This document shows positions 26,340 through 35,366 of a DNA stretch of 64,000 nt, piece after piece. Source of the stretch: Stieleria varia. Lineage in GTDB: Bacteria > Planctomycetota > Planctomycetia > Pirellulales > Pirellulaceae. The notes beneath the pieces were generated by a model. That model was not told the origin of the DNA, did not search any database, and worked only from the letters and a program-made list of their open reading frames with translations. A program made the translations under genes and the position numbers. Position 1 is the stretch's first letter; every line of letters starts with the position of its first letter. The stretch spans positions 1,054,001 through 1,118,000 of the forward strand of contig NZ_CP151726.1 in the NCBI RefSeq assembly GCF_038443385.1. The letters are read 5' to 3'.

Positions 26340-27850
26340 TCACGGTGGTCTCGCGGTTGCTTCGGGCCACTCCACTCCTTCGCTCACCAATTCGATCGCC
26401 TGCTCGATCAAGCTCAACCAATGAGCATCAGGCTGAATCAGTCCAGATCGCATGCCATTGATGAAAGCGTTCTTGCTTGGCATCGATATCCGCTGTCCGA
26501 TCACCGCAGCCAGTGCCCGTCGCCAATGGGGAACAACCTGAGTCGTTGTGGCTTGCGCTTGCTGCCATGTCACCACCCAGTGCGCGACCGCCAACAGCGA
26601 GACCGTCAGCGATCCTTCCAACTGGCCGGCCGGGTCGACCAAGCCGTTGCACTTCTTGCAGCGATAGTCGTGAGGTTCCTTGGTTGTTGATTCTTCCAAA
26701 GGCGATTGCGAATCCAACTCCATCGGGTCTTCGGATTCGGGATGCGATTGTTTCCACAACTTGCGGCACAACTCCAGACACTTTTACGCACGTTGGGGGC
26801 GAAGCAGCCTGCGTAGCGGGTGCGTGGCATTCCATGCGGCAGAATGTGCCTGGAGAACGCATAACAGAACTCTTTTGGCGACATCGATACTTCCACACGC
26901 GACTGGTCGCGATAGTCCTTCGCGTCGAACACCACCTCATCATCGTTTACACGGATCAATCGCCCGTCACCGATCGCCACGCCCGCCACGTACTTGGCCA
27001 AGTATCCGAAGACGTGTTGATTCTCACTCTGCCCACGATACTCAGGCGGTGTCCCCTGGATGTCGGCGATCCAGTCTTTGTTTTGCACGATTGCCAAAAC
27101 GGACTGCAAAGCCGACTCGTCCGCAAGGTTTATCGGCAATCGCAATTCTCCTTTTTCCCATTGCCCTCGCAGCCCCTTCAAGAACAGCGTTTTGAAATCC
27201 GCTGCTAACTCTTCGGTGCGAGTCTCCGCGTCGTCCAAGTCGACATCGACCCACTGGGCGGAGGATGCATCGACCTTGCCTTTTTCATTGACGGACAGGC
27301 CGCCGCCGGTCAACACGGTGTGGACATGAAAGCGATGATTCAGTCGTTGTCCCCACGTATGGATGACTTGCACCAGACCCGGCATGCAGCGGTAGCGATT
27401 ACAAAACAGTTTCAAATTGGCTTCGCGGGACGCGCTTGCCAGCAACCGCAACAGTTGATCCGGGTTGGCGGCGATCAGATCGTTGAGTTCATGCGGCACG
27501 GTGACGACTTGGTGCAAGTAGTCACAGCCGATCGCCCAGGAGAGCAGTTGCTCGTGCCAGCGATAGCGACTGGTCGCCGAGCAGGTCGGGCAGTGCCGGT
27601 CGCCACAGGATTTGAGGACCAATTGACTGGCGTCACAATCACGGCACTGCCACGTGCATCCGCCCAGGGCACCGGTACGGCACCTGGGGATCAAGCTCAT
27701 CACTTTGGCGGTGCGGTCACCGGCACGTCTCGGCAGACCATCGCGGTAGTCGACGTCGCCACCGTATTCAGCGATGACTTTCGCGATGGACAGCCGTCTT
27801 GCGGCAGTCTCACGTTGTCGATTCGCTGCCTTTCGATCAAACACGATCAA
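26340..27850 (-). pseudogene. IS91-family (Y2/HUH-type) transposase, frameshifted
   Basis: The 5' portion (27850 to about 26780) carries a zinc-binding N-terminus (CRDCDASQLVLKSCGDRHCPTC), the HUH-type HRFHVHTVLTGG and the tyrosine segment FGYLAKYVAGVAI of IS91-like rolling-circle transposases. After APNVRK the frame diverges. A second minus frame continues with LCRKLWKQSHPESEDPMELD, including a CKKC pair, to 26340. A loss of one A in the run at 26782-26785 (AAAA; AAAAA would read RKKCLELCRK) restores the frame. So this is either an inactivated copy or, less likely, a sequencing error. Exact element ends were not found. Confidence 0.88.
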
Positions 27851-27881
27851 TTGTCCATCTCGATCCTTTTTCCGTAAAAGG

Positions 27882-28206
27882 TTCCGTGGGTCATGCTGTT
27901 AATTCTGCCAATGTTATTGTTCCAAGAGTCGCAATCAAAGTGAGCCTCAGGCGCTAGCCGTGGGCCGGCACCACAATCCGCTTCAGGCCCACGGCTAGCG
28001 CCTGAGGCTCACAGGGGGCACCAGTTCCCGTGGGTCATGCTGTGTATGACGCAATCCTTCTCTTCAGCCAATGTTATTGCTCCACGTATCGCAATCAAAG
28101 TGAGCCTCAGGCGCTAGCCGTGGGCCGGCACCACAATCCGCTTCAGGCCCACGGCTAGCGCCTGAGGCTCACAGGGGGGCAACAGTTCCGTAGGTCATGC
28201 TGTGCA
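27882..28206. repeat. 161-bp direct repeat carrying 27-bp perfect-stem palindromes
   Basis: Two copies, offset by 161 bp, of a block that begins TTCCGTGGGTCATGCTGT-like and contains a hairpin with 27-bp arms: 27939-27965 with 27986-28012, and 28100-28126 with 28146-28172 (GTGAGCCTCAGGCG.../...CGCCTGAGGCTCAC, 20- and 19-base loops). A third copy of the leading segment (GTTCCGTAGGTCATGCTGTG) follows at about 28187. This resembles REP/BIME-type repeats. They lie directly upstream of the IS91-like transposase 5' end. Confidence 0.88.
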
Positions 28207-28560
28207 TGGCCGTGATCAGGTAGCTGCGGAGCAGCGATAGCGTAAAGCATGGGGTGTTAACCCCATGCTCGTAAAAAACACTGCCCCGCAAGCTGCGGAG
28301 CAGCGACAGCATCACGCATACGGCGTTAACCAATCGAAGCCGGACGGCCCTGCTCGGGTCTGTCGCCGCTTCGCGGCTTGCTGGTCTGTGTTCGCCATAA
28401 CAACCTGGGGCTTTCGCCCCAGGCTGTATGCTGCCGTCGCATTCGCGACTGAGTTCCCGCATGACCAACTTTTTCCTTAAAAGGTCTCTCGTCGCGCCAC
28501 TGAAAGTGAAACACGCCGAAGAGCCGGATCGTTCGCTGACGGCCGGCGAGAACCAGTGAT
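28207..28560. repeat. Second repeat cluster (AGCTGCGGAGCAGCGA units)
   Basis: The sequence AGCTGCGGAGCAGCGA(T/C)AGC occurs at about 28224 and 28290, separated by the palindrome GCATGGGGTGTTAACCCCATGC. Long open frames on both strands here are by-products of repeat composition and I do not call them genes. Confidence 0.7.
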
Positions 28561-28621
28561 GCCCGTTGGATGACAATAACCGTTGACGGTCAACGAAACC
28601 ATCAACGACCGTCGAAGGCGC

Positions 28622-28737
28622 GTTGGAGTCCAGGCTTCAGCCGCTCAAGCGCAACTTCCATCTACCATGCACTCCCTGCCGTATTCCGGCTGAAGCCGGT
28701 GCACCAACACTCAATCGCGTGAACGCTAGACTCCAAC
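28622..28737. repeat. Interrupted inverted repeat (TTGGAGTC...GACTCCAA)
   Basis: Outer arms 28622-28633 and 28726-28737 (GTTGGAGTCCAG / CTAGACTCCAAC) and inner arms 28633-28643 and 28687-28697 (GGCTTCAGCCG / CGGCTGAAGCC) form a nested palindrome. No protein-like frame. Probably a small non-autonomous repeat. Confidence 0.7.
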
Positions 28738-28934
28738 AACGATCGTTGTAGGTTCCCATTCGCCCCATCGGACCTGCATCGCGTGCACCTACGACGATCG
28801 CTTACCCGCACAGCTTAACACCACCGCGAAAACTTTTTCAAGAAATCGCCAACGCCCCTCTATCATCAGCACCGCTTGGCGATCCATATTCGGCTGATCG
28901 GTCAGTGGACGCTTCCATCACCTCATCGCTCGAC

Positions 28935-28982
28935 GCCCGGTCAAAGGGGTCAGCCCGGTCAAAGGGGTCAGGCCTCTTTGAT
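28935..28982 (+). repeat. Doubled 18-bp unit ('AAAGGGGTCA' element), second copy
   Basis: GCCCGGTCAAAGGGGTCA occurs at 28935-28952 and 28953-28970, followed by GGCCTCTTTGAT, the same layout as 25683-25735 with a different leading half. No gene is recognised in the remaining bases between 28738 and 29391. Confidence 0.85.
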
Positions 28983-29391
28983 GATCTAAACGAGGCGGCC
29001 AAACCTAGCCATCGACTTGCGAATCGCACACTGCGTCCACCAATTGACGACTCGAAAATGTGAAGCGTACAGGTGGAACGGGTCATTTTCGAGTCCACTC
29101 ACGATTGAGTCCCTACGCATTTTTTCCGTCGACTGGAACCTGAAAAGGTGCGAAACCGTCGCAACGATCGCCGGGCAGGCACTGGCAAAAGTACCCCAGA
29201 AGTACCCATCTGGTTTGACACCGGGAGTGTCGATTGAGATAGAATCATTTTGAGGCGGATTGGGTGCTCCGATTCAAGCCCTACGGGATCGTCAACCTCC
29301 GACAAAGCTCAACGCACGATCTATGCATGCACGTTCGGTGCCTCCACAGATCGCATTTCGATATTTGCTATCTGGAAGAATGGAGTCACTC

Positions 29392-29955
29392 ATGCGTATC
29401 GTTTTGCTCGCGAGCATATCTCTGCTGTTCGCGGTCAACGGTTGCAAGCGTCAAGGTGTAGTGTCACCGCACGCAGAAATCGTCGCTCATCCCGTCTCAC
29501 CAGCTTTTGAGCTTGCAGGTACTTGGGAAACCCTTCCTGATCCAAATTTGCCAACGGAATCAAAAACCCGAATGTCGGTGCGAAAGCTACGCGATGGCGT
29601 ATACGCAATCGACATCGAATCACACGGTAAGATTTCCATTGAATGCCGGACAACCCCGCTGGTCAAATCAGATGATTGTGTTATCGCCGACATCGTTGCT
29701 TCGTCGGCAAATGAACCGCCGCTTCGATTGATTGGTGTCGTCAAAAGACAGGGAGAATCGCTCAGTGTGTGGTGGATCGAGTCCACGAACCTCGCCAAGT
29801 TGTTGCATGAGGACAGTTACTCAGCGGTTATCGAGCATGGACTACTCTACAGCAAGGTGTATGCGGACGCCGAGGACCTTCTCAAGTGTATACAGAAACA
29901 CTCTCGCGAGTTGGTGGGTGACCCAGCATATTCGCTGAGACGTCGAATTAACTAA
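29392..29955 (+). CDS. Putative lipoprotein of unknown function
   Basis: 187 residues from ATG 29392, chosen because GGAG lies six bases upstream and the N-terminus MRIVLLASISLLFAVNGCKR is a lipoprotein signal with a lipobox-like VNGC (cysteine 18). The ATG at 29380 is the alternative. The mature part is hydrophilic with a beta-rich pattern (FELAGTWETLPDPNLP, VRKLRDGVYAIDIES), reminiscent of small lipocalin-like or META-like sensor domains, but I do not recognise the family. It stands alone among repeat sequences. Confidence 0.65.
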   Translation: MRIVLLASISLLFAVNGCKRQGVVSPHAEIVAHPVSPAFELAGTWETLPDPNLPTESKTRMSVRKLRDGVYAIDIESHGKISIECRTTPLVKSDDCVIADIVASSANEPPLRLIGVVKRQGESLSVWWIESTNLAKLLHEDSYSAVIEHGLLYSKVYADAEDLLKCIQKHSRELVGDPAYSLRRRIN

Positions 29956-30756
29956 GCGTTGGTTGTTGATCCGCCTATGTGCCGTTTTGAAGGTGATTTT
30001 ATCGATTCGTCAGTTCCATGGCTCGTGTAGAACTTCTGGGGACAGAACTTCTGGGGACAGAGCACTTTGTCACTCGTCCTAGCTTGCCTCAACTCAACCG
30101 TACGATGCGCAACCATGCCTGCTCATGCCCATCCACCGGATTGTGTCTACGACAGTGAGACAACCATCGGATACGCGTTTGACGCTGCATCCCGTGTGGT
30201 CAGGGGCCAGTCCCTGAAACCCCGGTATTCTTTCAGGCATGGCTCGGGTGTTCAAAGTGCTTGTTACTGTTACGCCGATGATGCTCGCCGCCTCGACATA
30301 AGTGACGGTGATTTTCTCTTCTTGCAGGAACTCATTTGACGAAGCGCTCCGCCCGAGCATCGGCTACAATCCGAGCCGGGCGAAGTCACCACTCACCCAA
30401 CACATCAACAACCCTCGCCACCTTCATAAACGGCTCCCCTCTCCTCCAGGATTTCCGGGAGACGAGCCAACCATCTCCAACGACGACGTCGCGAAAATCT
30501 TGGGGCAGGAGTGAGGGGGCATGCCACACTGCGATTCATGCGTCTGAACACTCCATCGGTGAGACTGCAGCATGACCTACAGGATTTCGTCATGCACGGC
30601 ATGACCTACGGTTACTGACCGGGAATCGTCGGACAACAAGCGTTCTCTACGACCGCCTTCGGGGTCGGCTTGGGCGAGGCTCTGCTCACCGTCGGTGCGC
30701 TGTCGCGACCGACGGCTACCTTCTGTGACCGGCTTCGCGGTCGGAGGGCAAGCATT
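29956..30756. other. Repeat-rich non-coding stretch
   Basis: Contains a 15-bp tandem duplication AACTTCTGGGGACAG at 30031-30045 and 30046-30060 and several short open frames (for example 30094-30360 minus) without recognisable domains. I see no supported gene. Around 30630-30750 there are CGGTCGG/CCGACCG-type inverted segments. Confidence 0.5.
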
Positions 30757-31533
30757 TCAATTTGGCGTTGTCGTTGCGGCGTCGATGCGTCGCACGGCTG
30801 TGCTGTCAATGACGTCGGCTTCTTGATCATCGTCCATGTCGTCGTCCCACTCCGGACCTTCGAAATCGCCAGGCAGCAAAATCGACGCCTGTCCTTCAGC
30901 CATGAAGAGGGAAAACTTGTACGCGCCAGGCTCACAGTTTGCTCGCAGCAGTGACATGACCTTCCGCACAAACTCCGGAGAATCATGCGGGCCTTGGATG
31001 AAATGCGGCTGACCATCGATCCCAAAGCGATATTGCTGTTGGCTGGCCGAACCATCGATGTCGGCAAAGATGGGGTAGATCCTCGCAAAGTCTCCTTTCG
31101 GAATCATCCCAAAACCACTCGCCCAATCAACGAGTTGATCAAGGTAGTTCTTGGCCACCGAAGGTTCACAGCGAACAAGCTTGGAGGGGCCACGAGCGCG
31201 GTCCAGATAATCGCCGAAATCACTGGGCGAGCAAAGACGAACAAAAGAATCCTTGACACCCAAGCAATCTCCGTCCAACAGCACCACAACGAGAGCCCAT
31301 TGTGCGGCCGAGATTTCCCTGGCAAACAACATGCTTCCCATTCCACTGCCGTCACCGCGAATCAAATCCGAAGAGATCCAACAATGCTTGATCGCTCCTC
31401 CCTGTGCCTTTCGGATCAGGCCCGGAACCGATTTGAGTGAGTTCTTTTCGGCGACCATCTGCTTTCGCTTCGATCGTTCCTTGGTCTTCTTTTTTGCTAG
31501 TTTTTTCTGGCGTTGATTTTCTTTGATTGACAC
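30757..31533 (-). CDS. Hypothetical protein with Lys/Arg-rich N-terminus
   Basis: 258 residues from the GTG at 31533, chosen because GGAG stands six bases upstream; the frame opens at 31578. Residues about 3-30 are very basic (KKLAKKKTKERSKRKQ). The folded part follows (CWISSDLIRGDGSGMGSMLFAR, WALVVVLLDGDCLGVKDSFVRL, YRFGIDGQPHFIQGPHDSPEF), and the tail is acidic (PEWDDDMDDDQEADV). No family recognised. It appears cytoplasmic: no signal peptide or membrane segment. The basic start with acidic end suggests nucleic-acid or ribosome association, which is speculative. Confidence 0.6.
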   Translation of the reverse strand: MSIKENQRQKKLAKKKTKERSKRKQMVAEKNSLKSVPGLIRKAQGGAIKHCWISSDLIRGDGSGMGSMLFAREISAAQWALVVVLLDGDCLGVKDSFVRLCSPSDFGDYLDRARGPSKLVRCEPSVAKNYLDQLVDWASGFGMIPKGDFARIYPIFADIDGSASQQQYRFGIDGQPHFIQGPHDSPEFVRKVMSLLRANCEPGAYKFSLFMAEGQASILLPGDFEGPEWDDDMDDDQEADVIDSTAVRRIDAATTTPN

Positions 31534-32234
31534 GGGGAACTCCTTTTTGACGGTGCTACGATCGGGAAAACCTAACAAGACCCATTCTGGTCACCGATCG
31601 GTATCATGTGGAAGGGGACTTTGTCAGACGAATCCCTGAATCACTTTCAGGCCTGGGCTGCTCACGCGACTCACTACAGTCTTCACAAAACGCTTGCATG
31701 AAACGGTTTGCGCGGATTGGCACGTCGTTACTGGCACGTAGCGCAAGCGAGTGAATCGTCATTTGTGTTTCTGTTCACTCGCTTGCGCGTCGTGCTGGTA
31801 TTTTGCGTGCAATTCAACGTGAAACCATGCATCCCGGTTAGCATGTTGCGTTACCAAATGTTCGGTGGTGTCATACGCCCTGAGCCGCTGGCCGTCAGGC
31901 CACGGGTTTTACGCACTGAAATGGATGCTTGACACGTGCAAGCCCTGGCCGCTCACGCGTCACGTCGGTTGGTAGCGTCATCCGGGGAAAAAAAGTGGCG
32001 GAAAAGTAAGCGAATTCGCGAAAAAATCTGCAAGCATTGTTTCGGTGGTGCGTTTGATGAGAAGTGAACCGATTTGCGAGTGCGGAAGGTCGATCGAGAC
32101 AGGCTAAACTGGTCCGGCGGGTGAGCTACTTTCCGCAAGCAATCTCGCCCATCGAGACGACTTTTTGCGAACCGTCGACGCCCCGAGTCTCGCTACCCGT
32201 CGCGAGCGTCCCCAATGAATCATTGACTTGCACC
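31534..32234. other. Non-coding region upstream of the caspase-like gene
   Basis: No supported gene. Includes the hairpin at 31734-31795 and an A-rich stretch at about 31987-32030 that may belong to the promoter of the secreted caspase-like gene. Up to 57 codons upstream of 32235 remain open in the same frame but lack signal-peptide logic. Confidence 0.45.
31734..31795. repeat. Palindromic repeat with 22-bp arms
   Basis: Arms 31734-31755 (GCACGTAGCGCAAGCGAGTGAA) and 31774-31795 are complementary except for two bases, with an 18-base loop. REP-like; no T-run after it. Confidence 0.8.
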
Positions 32235-34754
32235 ATGAAGCTCACATCGAAACCAATCGTTCTTTGGGCGACGGCGATGTTCCTTTTTTGCCCTGGATCG
32301 CTTGCGATCGCCCAATGGATTGACTTGCGTAGTGAAGCATCGCGATTGGTTAACCAGGAGAACATCCATTCAGGTGATGCGTTCGCCTTCGAGCGGATCG
32401 CTTTCGAAAACTCCCAACGTGTGGCCGTCCAAGCCGAGATGGACGTGAATTACACTCAGCCGTTTACCGGCGAGACGACTGCGTACAGTGCGTCAGGAAC
32501 ATTTGGGGCTTGGTTTCTGAAACACAGTCCGCCGATTTTGCACGATGGTAGCGTTGCCATCAGAACCATGTACGGCATATGCCTGTGGAACTTTCGCAGT
32601 GGCGAAGAGTATCTCAGGCTGCCAATCAGCGTTTCCAACCCGGGAGGCGGAGCCACGGTCAATCATTCACCTGTCTTCGTCAGCCTGCACACGGCCAAGT
32701 CATCCAGTTCACAAAGTGGCGATTGTGTCTTGGCTCAATGGGATCTTCGGACAGGTGAATTGGTCGGCAAGACAACTGTGAAGGAGGTCCGCTCGTTTCC
32801 AATCTTCGCAACCTGCAACGAGGCGAGCTATGTCGCGTTGACCGTCCATCCTCAAGACGCAGACCGCAACACAGAGCATTTGGTCATGGTCGACATCGCG
32901 ACCGGAGAAACGGTGCAGCTCGGCGAGTGTCGAGACGATCCGGATGTGATTGCAATTAACTCGCAACAACACGTCGCAGCCTCGATGGGTGGAGAAACTT
33001 GGGTCTATCAAAAAGTTGACGGAACGGTCCGCTCCACACAACTGAACCATCCAACGGCAGCGCGAGCGATGCGATTCAGTCGCGATGGTTCTCGCTTTGC
33101 GACCGCTCACCGCGGGGGTCAAATCGTTCTTTGGGACACCGCCGACTACACACCACTGAGAACATGGACGCTGCGCGATGTCGAAGCCGGCGCGTTTGAC
33201 TTTTCAGAGAACAACAGGCAACTGCTCATTTCGATCGACGCCGATGTGAATAGCCATGTGTATTCTCTCATCTTGGATTGCGAGACAGGTGACTCGGGCT
33301 TTGGTTTTCCGCTTGAGTACGCACACTATGTGCCCGGAACTTCATTGGTGGTGGGCAACGGCGGCTACCAAGCAACCGATGGTGTGCAGCTCTGGTCAGC
33401 GGTGAAAGGCAAACCGGTTGCCCAGCCGATCCTTTTCTCGGCCCAACGACACTTCGCCATCAAGACAACTGTGGGGCAATACAAAGCGTCTCCGGAGATG
33501 TTCCAGTTTCTCAAGTCGCACGCTCAACACGTATCGACCGATGGCAAGCTTGAGACGTTGGAAGCATTGCATCAACCGAAAACCGTCCAATTCATCTTGG
33601 CCGGTGTTTCGCCAGAAATCGCGACTCAACTGCCGGAGGACTATTCCGCTCCGACCGCGTCGCTCCGTTTGGTCAGTAGCGACAAACGTTCGGCCAAGGT
33701 AGAAGTTTCAGCGAACGTCGGCGGATCCGGGATTTCATTGTCACAGGTTTCTCTCTCACGCTTGGAACGTCCGTTGCCAGAGTCGGTGGCACCAGCGCTC
33801 TCCGCGAAGCGTCCTGATCCCCAAATCGTTGACGTTCCATTTCCACCCGGCAAGAACAGCATGACGTTGCAAGCGACAGCCACCGACAGCCTGGGAGTCC
33901 ACAGCGCGGCAGCGACTCTGGAAATCCAACGTCCGGAAAAGGTGACAGAGCTCAGTGGCCGTTTGTTCGTACTGGCCGCTGGAGTTTCTGACCATCAGTT
34001 TTCCGAGTACAACCTGGATTTCCCAGCAAAGGATGCGCAGGCGGTTGCCGAGAGGTTCAGTAAAGAAGAAGGGTTGACGTTCGGTGAAGTGCACACGCAG
34101 GTGTATACCGATGGAGAAGCCAGCTTACAGAACCTAAAGAATGGACTGACTTGGCTTCGGCAGGTTTGCACACCGGATGACACCGCTGTGCTTTTCTTTT
34201 CTGGGCATGGGATCAAGGGGCGGAGAGGGCTGTACTATGTGACTCACGAGGGCGATGCCGAGGCCATGCAGTACACCTGTCTCAATTGGGAAGACGTTGC
34301 CCAGACTTTATCGGGTGTCAAAGCAAGGCAAGTGGTATTTCTGTGTGACGCGTGCTATGCCGGTGGTTTTGCAGAATCACAACTCGCCACTCAAAAAGAA
34401 TTGGCTGAAGGGCTCAGTCGAGTCAATGACCTGCTCATTTTTGCATCATCGGGTCCTGAAGAATTGTCACGGGAAGATCCGCAATGGAAACATGGAGCGT
34501 TCACAAAAAGCCTGCTGGAGGCACTCGATGGCCAAGCCGATGAAGATGCAGATCAGCGACTCTCCCTTGCGGAGATCGTTCAATACACCACCTCAAGAAC
34601 GCGTGATCTGACTGATGGATCACAGAATCCCTTCATCGCTTCGAAAGGTACCTATGATGAAGAGCTTTGCTTCGCGACTTCGATGCAGCGGAGTGCAGAA
34701 AACACGACGAACAAACCTGGAGTCTCAATTTCTCCCCTCACGGACGGAAAATAG
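32235..34754 (+). CDS. Secreted beta-propeller / caspase-like (peptidase C14, metacaspase-type) protein
   Basis: 839 residues from ATG 32235, which gives a clean signal peptide (KPIVLWATAMFLFCPGSLAIAQ). Residues about 60-420 are WD40-like repeats (CVLAQWDLRTGELVG, MRFSRDGSRFATAHRGGQIVLWDTA). An Ig-like middle follows at about 470-570. The caspase-like domain runs from about 577: RLFVLAAGVSDH, the catalytic histidine in LFFSGHGI (H658) and the catalytic cysteine in LCDACYAGG (C707), then LLIFASSGPEELS. Such bacterial caspase homologues usually cleave after basic residues. An export signal on a caspase-like protease suggests an extracytoplasmic role. It is bounded by palindromic repeats and may be horizontally acquired. 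Confidence 0.88.
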   Translation: MKLTSKPIVLWATAMFLFCPGSLAIAQWIDLRSEASRLVNQENIHSGDAFAFERIAFENSQRVAVQAEMDVNYTQPFTGETTAYSASGTFGAWFLKHSPPILHDGSVAIRTMYGICLWNFRSGEEYLRLPISVSNPGGGATVNHSPVFVSLHTAKSSSSQSGDCVLAQWDLRTGELVGKTTVKEVRSFPIFATCNEASYVALTVHPQDADRNTEHLVMVDIATGETVQLGECRDDPDVIAINSQQHVAASMGGETWVYQKVDGTVRSTQLNHPTAARAMRFSRDGSRFATAHRGGQIVLWDTADYTPLRTWTLRDVEAGAFDFSENNRQLLISIDADVNSHVYSLILDCETGDSGFGFPLEYAHYVPGTSLVVGNGGYQATDGVQLWSAVKGKPVAQPILFSAQRHFAIKTTVGQYKASPEMFQFLKSHAQHVSTDGKLETLEALHQPKTVQFILAGVSPEIATQLPEDYSAPTASLRLVSSDKRSAKVEVSANVGGSGISLSQVSLSRLERPLPESVAPALSAKRPDPQIVDVPFPPGKNSMTLQATATDSLGVHSAAATLEIQRPEKVTELSGRLFVLAAGVSDHQFSEYNLDFPAKDAQAVAERFSKEEGLTFGEVHTQVYTDGEASLQNLKNGLTWLRQVCTPDDTAVLFFSGHGIKGRRGLYYVTHEGDAEAMQYTCLNWEDVAQTLSGVKARQVVFLCDACYAGGFAESQLATQKELAEGLSRVNDLLIFASSGPEELSREDPQWKHGAFTKSLLEALDGQADEDADQRLSLAEIVQYTTSRTRDLTDGSQNPFIASKGTYDEELCFATSMQRSAENTTNKPGVSISPLTDGK

Positions 34755-34983
34755 ACACTTCACGGACGGCAATATGCTCGTCAGGGACGGCAAATCGATC
34801 ACGACCAATCTGCAGTTGCGTCTGCACCCCTTGGTGAAACCGACTTCCAAAAACTCCCTAAAGATGGCGTTTACGCTACCAGTTCCTCCCTCGGCTTTTG
34901 GAGCAATGGTAAAATCGTCTCTGAACTTTTCTAGTGGCCGGAGACGGCGCTCACCCTACCAATCATCGTTAGGCTAACAGCCT

Positions 34984-35069
34984 GTTGAAAAAGGGGGCTG
35001 ACCCTCTCCGACCTCTCGATTTCTCCGTGTTTCAGCGAGGTCTCCAAAGGGTCAGACCCCTTTTTCAAC
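34984..35069. repeat. Inverted repeat with 24-bp arms after the caspase-like gene
   Basis: Arms 34984-35007 and 35046-35069 (GTTGAAAAAGGGGGCTGACC.. / ..GGTCAGACCCCTTTTTCAAC) differ at two positions. The core GGGTCAG and the flanking A/T run relate it to the AAAGGGGTCA elements at 25683 and 28935. The right arm ends in CCCCTTTTT, so it could also act as a terminator for plus-strand transcription. Confidence 0.8.
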
Positions 35070-35099
35070 ACTCAACCCGGCTGCAGGATCCATCGCATC

Positions 35100-35354
35100 A
35101 TGAGCGATCGCAAGAAGAACAAAGAGAGTCGAACGGACCCTCACGAACACTGGTCGTATCGCATGATTTCCGCTTTGTGCGGATGTCTTCTCGGTGCTTG
35201 TTTTGGATCGACATGCTTGTTCTTGATCGGCATCGCTGCGATTCCGCTGGTTTTGACCGTGATAGGAGTCTCTGCCATAACGGGCGCCATCATTGCCTAT
35301 CGATTCCCGTACGCGCCCAATCTTCTGCACATGATCGCAGACTGGCTCAAATAG
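35100..35354 (+). CDS. Small two-helix membrane protein
   Basis: 84 residues. A charged N-terminus (SDRKKNKESRTDPHEH) is followed by two long hydrophobic stretches (ISALCGCLLGACFGSTCLFL and IAAIPLVLTVIGVSAITGAIIA) and a short tail. No family recognised. Coding is supported by the hydrophobic organisation and the ATG start; 13 bp separate it from the convergent oxidoreductase gene. Confidence 0.55.
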   Translation: MSDRKKNKESRTDPHEHWSYRMISALCGCLLGACFGSTCLFLIGIAAIPLVLTVIGVSAITGAIIAYRFPYAPNLLHMIADWLK

Positions 35355-35366
35355 CGGGAAAAATGG

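Noticed and set aside
26340-27850. Programmed frameshift in the IS91-like transposase
   Set aside because: The run is only AAAAG at this position, without a full slippery heptamer; simple pseudogenisation is the better explanation.
28169-28576. 135-residue minus-strand open frame
   Set aside because: It lies wholly inside repeat and palindrome sequence and has no domain; repeat-derived spurious frame.
30094-30360. 88-residue minus-strand frame in the repeat-rich stretch
   Set aside because: No start context, no domain; possibly a fragment of an old transposon, but not supportable as a gene.
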